NCBI GenBank assembly: GCA_012518615.1
Contig: JAAYRU010000046.1
Span: 1-54,362, forward strand
Origin: Christensenellaceae bacterium
GTDB lineage: Bacteria; Bacillota; Clostridia; Christensenellales; Aristaeellaceae
Direction: 5' to 3'
DNA: 54,362 nt
A program made the translations under genes and the position numbers. Below the pieces are notes generated by a model. It was not told where the DNA came from. It was given only the letters and a program-made list of their open reading frames with translations, and made no database searches. This document shows, in pieces, positions 1 to 8,019 of the stretch (position 1 is the stretch's first letter; the number at the start of each line of letters is the position of its first letter).

Positions 1-111
1 ATACTGTCGTGTTTTTCGAAACTTTCTTGCTGCAAGTGCGTTATTGTTGTGCAGTATTGCATATTCCACTATCTTCTTCCTATATCGCATTCCTTCTGTT
101 ATACTAGCCAT
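1..111 (-). CDS. Transposase N-terminus, partial (integrase-type IS)
   Basis: Thirty-seven codons read from an ATG at 111 to the left edge (begins MASITEGMRYRKKIVEYA, then HNNNALAARKF). The basic helix-turn-helix look with a tract of three Asn is what opens many IS3/IS481-like DDE integrase-type transposases in Clostridia. An AAAGGA ribosome binding site lies about 7 bases before the ATG. The catalytic part is outside the window, so intactness is unknown. The family is inferred from a short stretch. Confidence 0.6.
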   Translation of the reverse strand, partial: MASITEGMRYRKKIVEYAILHNNNALAARKFRKTRQY

Positions 112-112
112 T

Positions 113-166
113 GAGAGATCCTTTCTTAATATTATTTGATGTTTATATTATACCAAAGGGTCTCTC
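113..166. repeat. Inverted repeat over the transposase ribosome binding site
   Basis: GAGAGATCCTTT (113-124) and AAAGGGTCTCTC (155-166) pair in 11 of 12 positions plus a G-T pair, with a 30-base loop. On the minus strand the stem contains the AAAGGA ribosome binding site of the leftmost transposase, so an mRNA entering from outside could fold it shut. On the plus strand it is followed by a short T run (GTTTTTCC) and could also terminate. Bases 167-265 hold no gene; one IS end probably lies here, but I cannot place it. Confidence 0.5.
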
Positions 167-265
167 GTTTTTCCTTTCTTGTGTCATAAATGTATTGTAG
201 CCTAACAATATGTTGGGACGCATTCCGCCCGATTTTGTGTTTGGCGAATAATATTAAGTATTTAC

Positions 266-1361
<1,096 letters not shown>

Positions 1362-1384
1362 TATAAGCGTAAAAGCAAACATTT

Positions 1385-1409
1385 TCGGGAGATATTTCTC
1401 CCGATTTTT
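1385..1409 (+). terminator. Rho-independent terminator of gap
   Basis: TCGGGAGA (1385-1392), a four-base loop, TCTCCCGA (1397-1404), then five T. It is a perfect 8-bp stem 24 bases after the gap stop. Confidence 0.85.
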
Positions 1410-1542
1410 ATTGCGGTTTTTTAATTAAATCTCTAGCTTTGATATTCGAAATATATAGTGTTTACTTTTGTATATATCAGGAGATTTTGATAATATACAA
1501 GGCGGATTATATTTCAAAACTAAAAATAATCAGTTACGAATA

Positions 1543-1571
1543 TTGACAGCTATATTTCGCCGTGGTAACAT
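1543..1571 (+). promoter_or_regulatory. Promoter of the caspase-like peptidase gene
   Basis: A perfect -35 TTGACA (1543-1548), a 17-base spacer and TAACAT (1566-1571, 4 of 6). The start of transcription would fall near 1578, giving a very short leader that begins almost at the ribosome binding site (1581-1588). The rest of 1410-1596 is AT-rich with nothing recognisable. Confidence 0.5.
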
Positions 1572-1596
1572 CAAAGTGATAGGGGAGGTGGTACGC

Positions 1597-3045
1597 ATGA
1601 AGCGCATATTAGCCTTGAGCATTATGGCGCTTATTTTATTGCCCGTTTTTTCTTTTGCTCATGCGTATAGTACCTCAGATGAAAGTACGCTGCGTGCGCT
1701 TATAATAGCATGTGATGAATTTGCAAGCCAAAATAGCACAGCTCCATCAGCCGAAGGCAATGCCTTATGTATAAGGGATATATTATCTAAGGATATAAGG
1801 GGCTTTGGAGCTGTTTCTACTATTATAAACCATTCTTTAGATGCACAAAAACTAAGAAGCGCTATTTTTGAAGCCTTTGAAGGGGTTAAAGAGGGGGATA
1901 CAAGCTATATTTATATCAGCACCCATGGCGAGTATAACGGAAAGGGACTTGAAATAATATTCAGCGATGGAGCTGATGATAAGAGAGTACCATCATTAGA
2001 ACTGTATTCCATATTAAAGGAGATACCGGGCGTAAAGGTGCTTATGCTTGATTGCTGTTATAGCGGCGGCATAATACATAAGGGTGTACCGCTTAGAAAA
2101 TATGTAACGCAGGGTATGGATAGCAATATAAAGGTAATAACAAGCGCAGGCGGCTTTGAGCAGAGCTACAATTGGTCCAGCGGTCATCTTAAAAAGCAGG
2201 GAACAAGTCATTTTATGTTAGCGCTATTGCAGGGAATTGGCGAGATGGGCGGCTACATGGCGGATTTTAATAAGGATGGAGATATAACCATAGCGGAGCT
2301 GCAAGGTTTTTTAAGGCAGGGTTTAGCATCTTCCACAGCGCAGGTATATCCGGAGAAAGATAGTTTTGTACTTTTATCATACGATAAATACACAAGTCCT
2401 GAAAAAGGCATAGTTAGCGACCTTGTTTTTGACAGCACTGTATTTATAAAGGGTAGCAGCATAGATTTTTCATACACATTAAATAGAAAGAGTCGCATCG
2501 CATACCAGATAATAACCGCAAAGGATGGCGCTTGGCAGTTTGATACTCCTCAGCTTATTGAGGATATGGAGTATGGCAGTGCAATACTATGGCCCGGAAG
2601 GAAGCACAAAACGCTTGAACTTGGCACAACTGATGATGATACATACGGCTACGCCCTATTTTTCATAGTAGCTGTTGAGGAAAACGGACTAATACCCCTT
2701 GCAAGCGCCCTTCTTCAAGCGCAGAGTGGGGAGTATGAGGCAATACGCTTGCAGCACAGTGGTAATATAAGGCTAAAGCTTAATGAGGAACTTGCAATAT
2801 ATATAGCCCATAAAAAGCCTATGAGCTATTCCATAAGCGTAAGGAATATGCAGGGTGATATAGTTGCTACGCCCTTTATAGATGAAAAAAGCCGCCCACA
2901 GCGGCTAGGCGGAACGCTCATATATTGGAATGGCAGCGATAGCATGGGTAGACCGCTACAAAGGGGCAGCTACACTATGCAGGCAGAAATACGCATGGGT
3001 GGTGCATATATAAACGTATTTAGCGGGTCTTTTTATGTATATTGA
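1597..3045 (+). CDS. Secreted caspase-like cysteine peptidase (C14 type)
   Basis: This 482-residue exported protein starts at the ATG after AGGGGAGG. Residues 1-23 are a signal peptide (cleavage probably after AHA). Residues 31-190 form a caspase-like fold with His110 in ISTHG and the dyad Cys154 in LMLDCCYSGG. Residues 223-234 (DFNKDGDITIAE) are a complete EF-hand calcium loop. The C-terminal end (about 400-482, ending in a WNGSDSMGRPLQRGSY segment) resembles the Ig-like domain of FlgD. Family knowledge predicts cleavage after Lys or Arg and possible calcium activation; the substrate is unknown. No inhibitor or toxin partner is visible. It is followed by another secreted protein gene that has its own promoter. 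Confidence 0.8.
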   Translation: MKRILALSIMALILLPVFSFAHAYSTSDESTLRALIIACDEFASQNSTAPSAEGNALCIRDILSKDIRGFGAVSTIINHSLDAQKLRSAIFEAFEGVKEGDTSYIYISTHGEYNGKGLEIIFSDGADDKRVPSLELYSILKEIPGVKVLMLDCCYSGGIIHKGVPLRKYVTQGMDSNIKVITSAGGFEQSYNWSSGHLKKQGTSHFMLALLQGIGEMGGYMADFNKDGDITIAELQGFLRQGLASSTAQVYPEKDSFVLLSYDKYTSPEKGIVSDLVFDSTVFIKGSSIDFSYTLNRKSRIAYQIITAKDGAWQFDTPQLIEDMEYGSAILWPGRKHKTLELGTTDDDTYGYALFFIVAVEENGLIPLASALLQAQSGEYEAIRLQHSGNIRLKLNEELAIYIAHKKPMSYSISVRNMQGDIVATPFIDEKSRPQRLGGTLIYWNGSDSMGRPLQRGSYTMQAEIRMGGAYINVFSGSFYVY

Positions 3046-3097
3046 CTGTGTTTTCAAGCGTTTTTTATAAAAAGACAACAAAAATCCGTTGAAAGTG

Positions 3098-3126
3098 TTG
3101 ACAAAATCCAAAGGTATTAGTATAAT
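3098..3126 (+). promoter_or_regulatory. Full-consensus promoter of the SH3-repeat gene
   Basis: TTGACA (3098-3103), exactly 17 bases, TATAAT (3121-3126): 12 of 12 consensus positions. This predicts strong constitutive transcription of the downstream secreted protein. Confidence 0.85.
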
Positions 3127-3186
3127 TCTTTCGTACTAAGTATTGGGAATAAAAATTTACTATCCCATTATGAAAGGAGAAGTTTC

Positions 3187-4065
3187 ATGAAACACACAAA
3201 CAAAGCTCTTGCACTGTTACTAGTACTCGTGCTCATGCTAACAAGCGTAGCAAGTGTATTTGCGTATGCAGGCAAGGCAAGCACATCAGGCGGCAAACTG
3301 AACATCTGGTCAGATGCCGAGAAAATCGGCAAGGGCAAAGACTACATCAAAGCATCAGTGAAAAATGGTGCAGACCTTGGTGAAGTTACTGACATGGGCA
3401 AAAACAAAGCTGGCGTAAAATATAGCTACAGTGCAAAATATGATGGCTATGTACGCACAGGTTACGTTGCGAAGGTTGGTCCTAAAGCTGCAGCTGCTGT
3501 ACCCGTACCCGGCGCTTTTTCGGATGTAAAAGTTTCAACTACAGGTGGCAAACTTAACATCTGGACATCCCCCGATAAGATCGGTAAGGGCAAGGACAAT
3601 ATCGTAAGCTCTGTAAAGAATGGCGCAGAAATTGCCAATGTGCAGTTTTTCACAGTAAAAGATGCAAAAGGCAAGGATGTTGATGCGGGCTATGCAGCAG
3701 TTCTTGATAACAAAGGCAAGGTAATCGGCTATGTACGCACAAAGTATGTGAAAGCAGTCACTCCTGCAAAACCAGCAGTGGTTGTAAAATCTGCTCCTAA
3801 AGCAGCGGTTGTTGGCTTTGCTTCAGATCCCAAAACTAGCGAGATTAATGTTTGGAAAGAAGCCGGCAAAACTGGTAAAGACAATGTTGTAAAGACATTC
3901 GTAGGCAACGGTGGCGATCTTGGTCTTGTTCGTCTTGTTAAGGTGGATGGAAAGGCTGCAGAGTTTGCAGAGGTTGTTGTAGCAGTTAAGGACAAGGCTG
4001 GCAATGTAACAGGTTATGATATTGTTGGTTACATAGCAGCGAAATATGTAAAATTTGTAGACTAA
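3187..4065 (+). CDS. Secreted protein of three SH3-like repeats
   Basis: The 292-residue protein has a signal peptide (1-26, cut near VFA) and three tandem repeats at about 29-97, 113-191 and 211-292. Repeats 1 and 2 share GGKLNIW, KIGKGKD, SVKNGA and a closing GYVRTGYV or GYVRTKYV; the third is diverged (SEINVWKEAGKTGKDNVV). The pattern fits bacterial SH3-like domains, which bind peptidoglycan or other wall polymers. There is no catalytic domain and no sorting motif. It is Lys-rich, hence basic. The ribosome binding site is AAAGGAGA. With a perfect promoter it is probably abundant at the cell surface; its function is unknown. The IS1182 element begins only 19 bases after the stop. Confidence 0.75.
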   Translation: MKHTNKALALLLVLVLMLTSVASVFAYAGKASTSGGKLNIWSDAEKIGKGKDYIKASVKNGADLGEVTDMGKNKAGVKYSYSAKYDGYVRTGYVAKVGPKAAAAVPVPGAFSDVKVSTTGGKLNIWTSPDKIGKGKDNIVSSVKNGAEIANVQFFTVKDAKGKDVDAGYAAVLDNKGKVIGYVRTKYVKAVTPAKPAVVVKSAPKAAVVGFASDPKTSEINVWKEAGKTGKDNVVKTFVGNGGDLGLVRLVKVDGKAAEFAEVVVAVKDKAGNVTGYDIVGYIAAKYVKFVD

Positions 4066-4084
4066 TTACCATTTGTACAATTTT

Positions 4085-4100
4085 GGGGCTGTAGCAAAAC
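4085..4100. repeat. IS1182 left terminal inverted repeat
   Basis: GGGGCTGTAGCAAAAC, identical to the reverse complement of 5924-5939. Confidence 0.9.
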
Positions 4101-4126
4101 ACAAAATCAGCTACAGTCCCTTTTTT
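4085..4126 (+). terminator. Terminator-like hairpin in the IS left end
   Basis: GGGGCTGTAGC (4085-4095) pairs with GCTACAGTCCC (4110-4120; one G-T pair) and is followed by six T. It overlaps the terminal repeat, so the IS end itself can stop transcripts coming from the SH3-repeat gene. Confidence 0.7.
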
Positions 4127-4211
4127 ATGCTCATTTATTCCCTGAAGCATGTCGAAAACCTATGATTGTATTCAATTATCCCTATTTTTGAGATAATATG
4201 AGTACTCTAAA

Positions 4212-4235
4212 CAGAAGTGCCGTTCTTCACTTCTG
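4212..4235. repeat. Hairpin downstream of the IS transposase
   Basis: CAGAAGTG (4212-4219) and CACTTCTG (4228-4235) form a perfect 8-bp stem about 33 bases past the transposase stop. It is probably a 3' mRNA structure; there is no clear T run. Confidence 0.4.
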
Positions 4236-4268
4236 ATTCTTATATCGCTTTATTCTGTTTTTATGGCT

Positions 4269-5840
4269 TTAAGCTGTCAGTTTTTCAAACAATTGCGTTC
4301 CCGTTCGGTTTTGTTGAATCTTGGCGTGCAATTTGTTGATGTTATAGCCCATGGATATTAGGAATATTTCGGTTGACACTTTCTTGTGACCACGCAATAA
4401 AAACTGTCTGAATGCATAGTTCTGTTTAATGACACCGAAAGCTCCCTCCGACTGAATAGAGCGGTTCATTCTAAGTAAAATGCCTTTCTCGCTGGTGATT
4501 CGGGATAGGGATGCCGTTCGCTGTTCAATAAACTTTTTTGACACCTGCAGTTTACGATTTCCCTTTGAGCGGGTACATTGTTTCTTCTTTGGGCAACCAT
4601 CACAGCTCTCACACTCATAGTAGCTTACATGGCTTTCATAACCACTTTTGCTCCTTCGGATACCCTCATATTGCAAACGTAACTTCTTTCCTTGATGACA
4701 GGTATATTCATCCAATAGAGAGTCATAGGTCATGTTTTCTCTCAGAGCCATGTTACTTTTATATTTTCTGGTCTTGCTTCGCTCGTAGTTTTGAGGCTTT
4801 ATATAGCAGTCGGTCGTCTTGTTTTCAAAATATGTGTAGTTTTCTTCGCTTTCATAACCGGCGTCAAGTGTTACATCCTTATATTCTCTTCCGATGTGGG
4901 CTTCCATGTTGTCCATGAACGGTATCAGAGTAAGCTGGTCACTGCGCTCGCTGCTTACAGATATTCCGGTTATATATTCACCTTCCACGCCCAACTGTAC
5001 ATTGTAGCCCGGTTTTAGTTGAGCGTTGCGCATGTGATCGTCCTTCATGCGCATAAAGGTGGCATCCGGATCGGTCTTTGAAAAACTGTTGCGTCCTTTG
5101 AATGTTCTCTGGTAATGGGCATATTTATCTCTGCGTTTAAGTAATGCGCGAAGTAGTTCTATGTCCCGTTGCAATTGGCTTTTCCGTTTACCGCGACCAT
5201 ATACGAAGGGTTCTTTCACTAAGGATTCTAAGCTTAGCAGCACTTCTTCTGCTTCCACGGATAACAGACCGTATCGTTTTCTTAATTCCTCGCAGATTAT
5301 ATTCAACTTTTCCAGTAATCGATTTTCGTATTTAGTAGTGCTCTTCTTCCAAACGAAACTATACTTATTCGCATTCGCTTCTATCTTTGTACCGTCCACA
5401 AACAAATGCTCATAGCATATCTCTCCCTTATTTCCAAGAAGTTTAACCAATGTGTAAAACAAAGTTTCTGAACACATAGACAATCTCTGGCTGCGAAACC
5501 TGGCTATCTCATGATAATTAGGAGCTTTCGCTCCATTTAGAAGCCAAATGAAATTGATATCTCGCTTACAAGCGCTTTCGATATTCCGAATGGAGTATAT
5601 ACCCTCCATGTAGGCATACAAGATAACCTTGAATAGGATCACGGGGTTTGTTGCAGGCTTGCGACCGAGGCGTTTATATGTGCTCCACAGTGGTTGCAAA
5701 TCCATCTCATCCACCGTTTGATCTAAGAGCCGCACACTGTCGTTCGCAGGAATAACCCTTTCCGCAAATGCTTCGTCAATTTTGAGTTGCACATTTCGCG
5801 CATTTGTACGATAATGTGTCTGGTAAGTTTTGTTTTTCAT
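4269..5840 (-). CDS. IS1182-family transposase (DDE)
   Basis: The 523-residue DDE transposase has an N-terminal DUF772-like segment (about 45-120, with the FRSQRL motif), then Asp149 in HLFVDGTKIEANANKYSF, Asp326 in VTLDAGYES and Glu465 in RSIQSEGAFGVIKQNYAFRQF. A Cys cluster (C410, C413, C416, C422) precedes the last catalytic residue, as is common in this family. Length and motifs are complete. The frame fills most of the element and ends 168 bases inside the left end. The 5' leader contains a strong hairpin (5855-5905). Confidence 0.93.
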   Translation of the reverse strand: MKNKTYQTHYRTNARNVQLKIDEAFAERVIPANDSVRLLDQTVDEMDLQPLWSTYKRLGRKPATNPVILFKVILYAYMEGIYSIRNIESACKRDINFIWLLNGAKAPNYHEIARFRSQRLSMCSETLFYTLVKLLGNKGEICYEHLFVDGTKIEANANKYSFVWKKSTTKYENRLLEKLNIICEELRKRYGLLSVEAEEVLLSLESLVKEPFVYGRGKRKSQLQRDIELLRALLKRRDKYAHYQRTFKGRNSFSKTDPDATFMRMKDDHMRNAQLKPGYNVQLGVEGEYITGISVSSERSDQLTLIPFMDNMEAHIGREYKDVTLDAGYESEENYTYFENKTTDCYIKPQNYERSKTRKYKSNMALRENMTYDSLLDEYTCHQGKKLRLQYEGIRRSKSGYESHVSYYECESCDGCPKKKQCTRSKGNRKLQVSKKFIEQRTASLSRITSEKGILLRMNRSIQSEGAFGVIKQNYAFRQFLLRGHKKVSTEIFLISMGYNINKLHAKIQQNRTGTQLFEKLTA

Positions 5841-5854
5841 ACATCAATTCTACC

Positions 5855-5905
5855 AAAAAACAGAGCCTTTGTCGCTGCTTTTGCTGCTTCAGGCTCTGTT
5901 TTTTT
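5855..5905. terminator. Hairpin with A and T flanks in the transposase leader
   Basis: AACAGAGCCT (5859-5868) and AGGCTCTGTT (5891-5900) form a perfect stem with an A run before and a T run after, so it can act as a terminator in either direction. It lies between the IS right end and the transposase ATG, where it would block read-through from cobA-side transcripts. Such shielding is known for other insertion sequences. Confidence 0.65.
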
Positions 5906-5923
5906 CTTGCTTATAGGGTGATA

Positions 5924-5939
5924 GTTTTGCTACAGCCCC
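5924..5939. repeat. IS1182 right terminal inverted repeat
   Basis: GTTTTGCTACAGCCCC, the exact reverse complement of 4085-4100. The stretch 5940-6024 between the IS and the cobA stop holds nothing recognisable. Confidence 0.9.
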
Positions 5940-6024
5940 TTTTTATGCTTTTATTAATGCGTTTTACTATTATATGTACCTATTGTGCGTTAACGTCTAT
6001 AAGCAAAAAATCCACTATATAAAT

Positions 6025-6546
6025 CTACCACTCTATACCCTTCCTAGCGTTTACACCACTATCGAAAGGGTGTTTTACGCTTTTTATTTCGCTCACATAG
6101 TCTGCTCTATCTATAAGCCAATGTGGTGCATACCTGCCTGTTACAATACATTCGCCTGTAGATAGAGCGGCGTCTATAAGGCGGTTTGCGTTCTGCTCAT
6201 CTATAAGCTTTAAGCCTGTAGCTACGCTAAGCTCATCAAGCACGGTAAGCGCGGGTTTATATTCATCTATTTCATCTATTATGCCGTATATTGCCTTTCT
6301 CATTCTATTAGTTGCATCTTCAAGCTGCTCCTTATCCATTTGGTATGTAAACATGCTGAATGCAGGCATTTTGTATATATTAGCTCCAAGCTTTTTAAAG
6401 GATACAAGCTCGCCTGAATTATCCTGTTTCATAAACTGCACTATAAGTACCTTGCCACCGTGTCCAAGCATACGGATAGCCGCTCCCATAGATGCTGTGG
6501 TTTTGCCTTTACCATCCCCTGTATATAAATGCATAAGATTTTCCAT
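6025..6546 (-). CDS. cobA: Cob(I)alamin adenosyltransferase, CobA/BtuR type
   Basis: The 173-residue cytoplasmic enzyme transfers the 5'-deoxyadenosyl group of ATP to cob(I)alamin or corrinoid intermediates. The P-loop GDGKGKTT (residues 10-17) follows the typical HLYT strand, and VLIVQFMKQ and LTVLDELSVA match the family. I chose the ATG at 6546 because GGAGG lies 5 bases before it; the ATG at 6558 is itself part of ATGGAGG. It is divergent from the riboswitch-controlled btu operon, so salvage and activation of B12 sit together. No riboswitch is seen on its own strand. Confidence 0.92.
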   Translation of the reverse strand: MENLMHLYTGDGKGKTTASMGAAIRMLGHGGKVLIVQFMKQDNSGELVSFKKLGANIYKMPAFSMFTYQMDKEQLEDATNRMRKAIYGIIDEIDEYKPALTVLDELSVATGLKLIDEQNANRLIDAALSTGECIVTGRYAPHWLIDRADYVSEIKSVKHPFDSGVNARKGIEW

Positions 6547-6572
6547 AATGGCCTCCATATATGTGTTTTATA

Positions 6573-6672
6573 TTGCAAGCTTAACACTTATCGCCCGCCC
6601 TTGCAAGGCTTGACATATGCAGTATACGCACATATAATCTAATTGCAAGTGAATTGGCATACAGCATTGCAA
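6573..6672. repeat. Four TTGCAA palindromes between cobA and btuF
   Basis: TTGCAA occurs at 6573-6578, 6601-6606, 6643-6648 and 6667-6672. The first three continue as TTGCAAG, and the second is the 8-bp palindrome CTTGCAAG. They bracket the btu promoter and the cobA 5' region. They may be operator sites or chance in AT-rich DNA. Confidence 0.3.
6610..6638 (+). promoter_or_regulatory. Full-consensus promoter of the btu operon
   Basis: TTGACA (6610-6615), 17 bases, TATAAT (6633-6638), all 12 consensus positions. Transcription should start near 6645, just before the riboswitch aptamer. A strong promoter fits control by premature termination rather than initiation. Confidence 0.85.
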
Positions 6673-6816
6673 TTTGCCGGCGTTTTGCCGTGGGAAGCGG
6701 ATGGGATTTCCGCACTATCCCAGTAACCGTGATGTGGACGAGTAGGCTTTATACCACTGCTAAAGCGGGAAGGTGCCTATAAGGATGAAGCTAAGTCGGG
6801 AGACCTGGTGCTGTAT
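6659..6816 (+). ncRNA. Cobalamin riboswitch aptamer
   Basis: The closing stem P1 is ATACAGCA (6659-6666) with TGCTGTAT (6809-6816). Inside are GGGAAGCGGATGGGA, TTCCGCACTATCCCAG, the CCACTG...GCGGGAAGG segment and the B12 box AAGTCGGGAGACCTGG (6793-6808), in the order of the cobalamin class. It precedes btuFCD, whose product would import the ligand. Family knowledge says ligand binding lowers expression. Confidence 0.9.
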
Positions 6817-6822
6817 CATTCC

Positions 6823-6870
6823 CTGGGTTTGGAAGAAGCCGGATTTAATACTATTTTGCCTTTAACCCAG
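6823..6870 (+). promoter_or_regulatory. Possible switching stem of the riboswitch
   Basis: CTGGGTT (6823-6829) can pair with AACCCAG (6864-6870), followed by CGTTTTCTTG. It begins 7 bases after the aptamer and may be part of the expression platform. Bases 6871-7008 show only a 6-bp hairpin GCATAG/CTATGC near 6917-6934. The platform is unusually long. Confidence 0.35.
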
Positions 6871-7008
6871 CGTTTTCTTGTGCGTCTTTTCCACTTTGGC
6901 TTTGCTCAGTCAGCATAGGGGTCACTATGCTTCCTTCACAAAGCTTCACCAAACCGAAAAAACCGCTACAATAAAATCGCTGTTCTAAAAGCAACATAGT
7001 ATAAGCAG

Positions 7009-7038
7009 CCGCTCCTTCTGTTACAGGGCGGTATTTTT
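7009..7038 (+). terminator. Leader terminator before btuF
   Basis: CCGCTCC (7009-7015) pairs with GGGCGG (7026-7031) with one bulged T, followed by TATTTTT. It lies between the aptamer and the btuF ribosome binding site, where a B12-controlled terminator is expected. Confidence 0.55.
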
Positions 7039-7073
7039 TAGCCGTTCATTTGACAAAATAAATGGAGGCATAT

Positions 7074-7982
7074 ATGAGAAAGAGAACACTGCTGCTTGTA
7101 CTACTGCTTGCTATGCTATGCATAGGCGCAAATGCTGAGGAGATTAAGCTAACCGATTTTGAGGGTAGGGAAGTTACTCTATCTAAACCTGCGGAAAGGA
7201 TAATTGTCCTAATGCCGGGGGATTGTGAAATACTTTATGCATTAGGCGCGGGAGATAAGCTAATAGGCAGGGGAGAATACTGCAACTACCCCGAAGAAGT
7301 GCTAAGTGTAGAAGCAGTAAAATCCGGCGCGGAAATGAACCTTGAACAGGTAATAGAACTAAAACCCGATCTTATTATAGCTACCAAGATGGCGCATACT
7401 AAGGAAAGCATAGAAGCGCTTGATAAGGCAGGTATTCCAAGCCTAGTAATAGATGCTCAAAATATAGAGGGCGTGTACAAGGCTATAAACTTAATAGGCG
7501 CAGCCTGCGGCAAAAACGAGGAAGCTGCAAAGCTTATAGACGATATGAAAGCCGGTTTCAAAGAAGTAGTAGATAAGGTAGACGGCAGAAGCTATGGTAC
7601 TGTGTATTTTGAGGTATCTCCACTGCAATACGGGCTTTGGGCTTCAGGCGGCGGTTCATTTATGGATGAAATAGGCAATATGCTTGGGCTTGAAAATGTA
7701 TTCGCAAGTGAGGGTGCTTGGACGCAGGTGTCTGAAGAGCAGGTTATAGCAAAAAACCCAGATGTAATTGTTACTAATGCCATGTACTTTGGCGATGGAC
7801 CCACGCCCATAGAGGAGATAATGTCCCGCAAGGGCTGGGAGAATATAAAGGCTATAGAAAACGGCGATGTATATAACGCCGATACCGATTCAATAACTCG
7901 CCCCGGTCCGAGGCTAATAGATGCAATAAATGACTTCTATAATTTCCTATACGAGGAAGAAGCTGCCGATAAGGCTGCGTAA
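7074..7982 (+). CDS. btuF: Corrinoid ABC transporter substrate-binding protein
   Basis: The 302-residue exported protein captures cobalamin or another corrinoid and delivers it to BtuCD. The signal peptide is 1-21 (cut after GANA). The family motif AERIIVLMPGDCEILYALGAGDKL and the DLIIATK strand follow, in the two-lobed class III binding-protein fold. The start at 7074 has GGAGG 4 bases upstream; an ATG 12 bases earlier contains that site. The signal peptide has Cys16 (LAMLC) but no proper lipobox, so lipid anchoring is doubtful, which is odd for a monoderm. The cobalamin riboswitch assigns the substrate; sequence alone would not separate it from siderophore or haem binders. Confidence 0.9.
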   Translation: MRKRTLLLVLLLAMLCIGANAEEIKLTDFEGREVTLSKPAERIIVLMPGDCEILYALGAGDKLIGRGEYCNYPEEVLSVEAVKSGAEMNLEQVIELKPDLIIATKMAHTKESIEALDKAGIPSLVIDAQNIEGVYKAINLIGAACGKNEEAAKLIDDMKAGFKEVVDKVDGRSYGTVYFEVSPLQYGLWASGGGSFMDEIGNMLGLENVFASEGAWTQVSEEQVIAKNPDVIVTNAMYFGDGPTPIEEIMSRKGWENIKAIENGDVYNADTDSITRPGPRLIDAINDFYNFLYEEEAADKAA

Positions 7983-7988
7983 AATAAC

Positions 7989-8011
7989 GGCTGCACTTTT
8001 ATAGTGCAGCC
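7989..8011 (+). terminator. Hairpin between btuF and btuC
   Basis: GGCTGCACT (7989-7997) and AGTGCAGCC (8003-8011) form a perfect 9-bp stem with a 5-base loop, then TTTAATTAATG. The T run is weak, so it probably attenuates or protects the btuF 3' end, giving more binding protein than permease. Confidence 0.65.
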
Positions 8012-8019
8012 TTTAATTA

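Larger units (their letters stand above)
4085..5939 (-). mobile_element. Complete IS1182-family insertion sequence
   Basis: The 1855-bp element is delimited by perfect 16-bp inverted repeats, GGGGCTGTAGCAAAAC at 4085-4100 and its complement at 5924-5939, and carries one full transposase on the minus strand. TTTT flanks both ends (4081-4084, 5940-5943), a possible short target duplication. It sits between the SH3-repeat gene and cobA without breaking either. Both ends and the reading frame are intact, so it may be active. Confidence 0.9.

Noticed and set aside
4085..4126. A simple terminator belonging to the SH3-repeat gene
   Set aside because: Its first 16 bases recur as a perfect inverted copy at 5924-5939, so it is the end of the IS element; it is listed as a terminator only as a secondary property.
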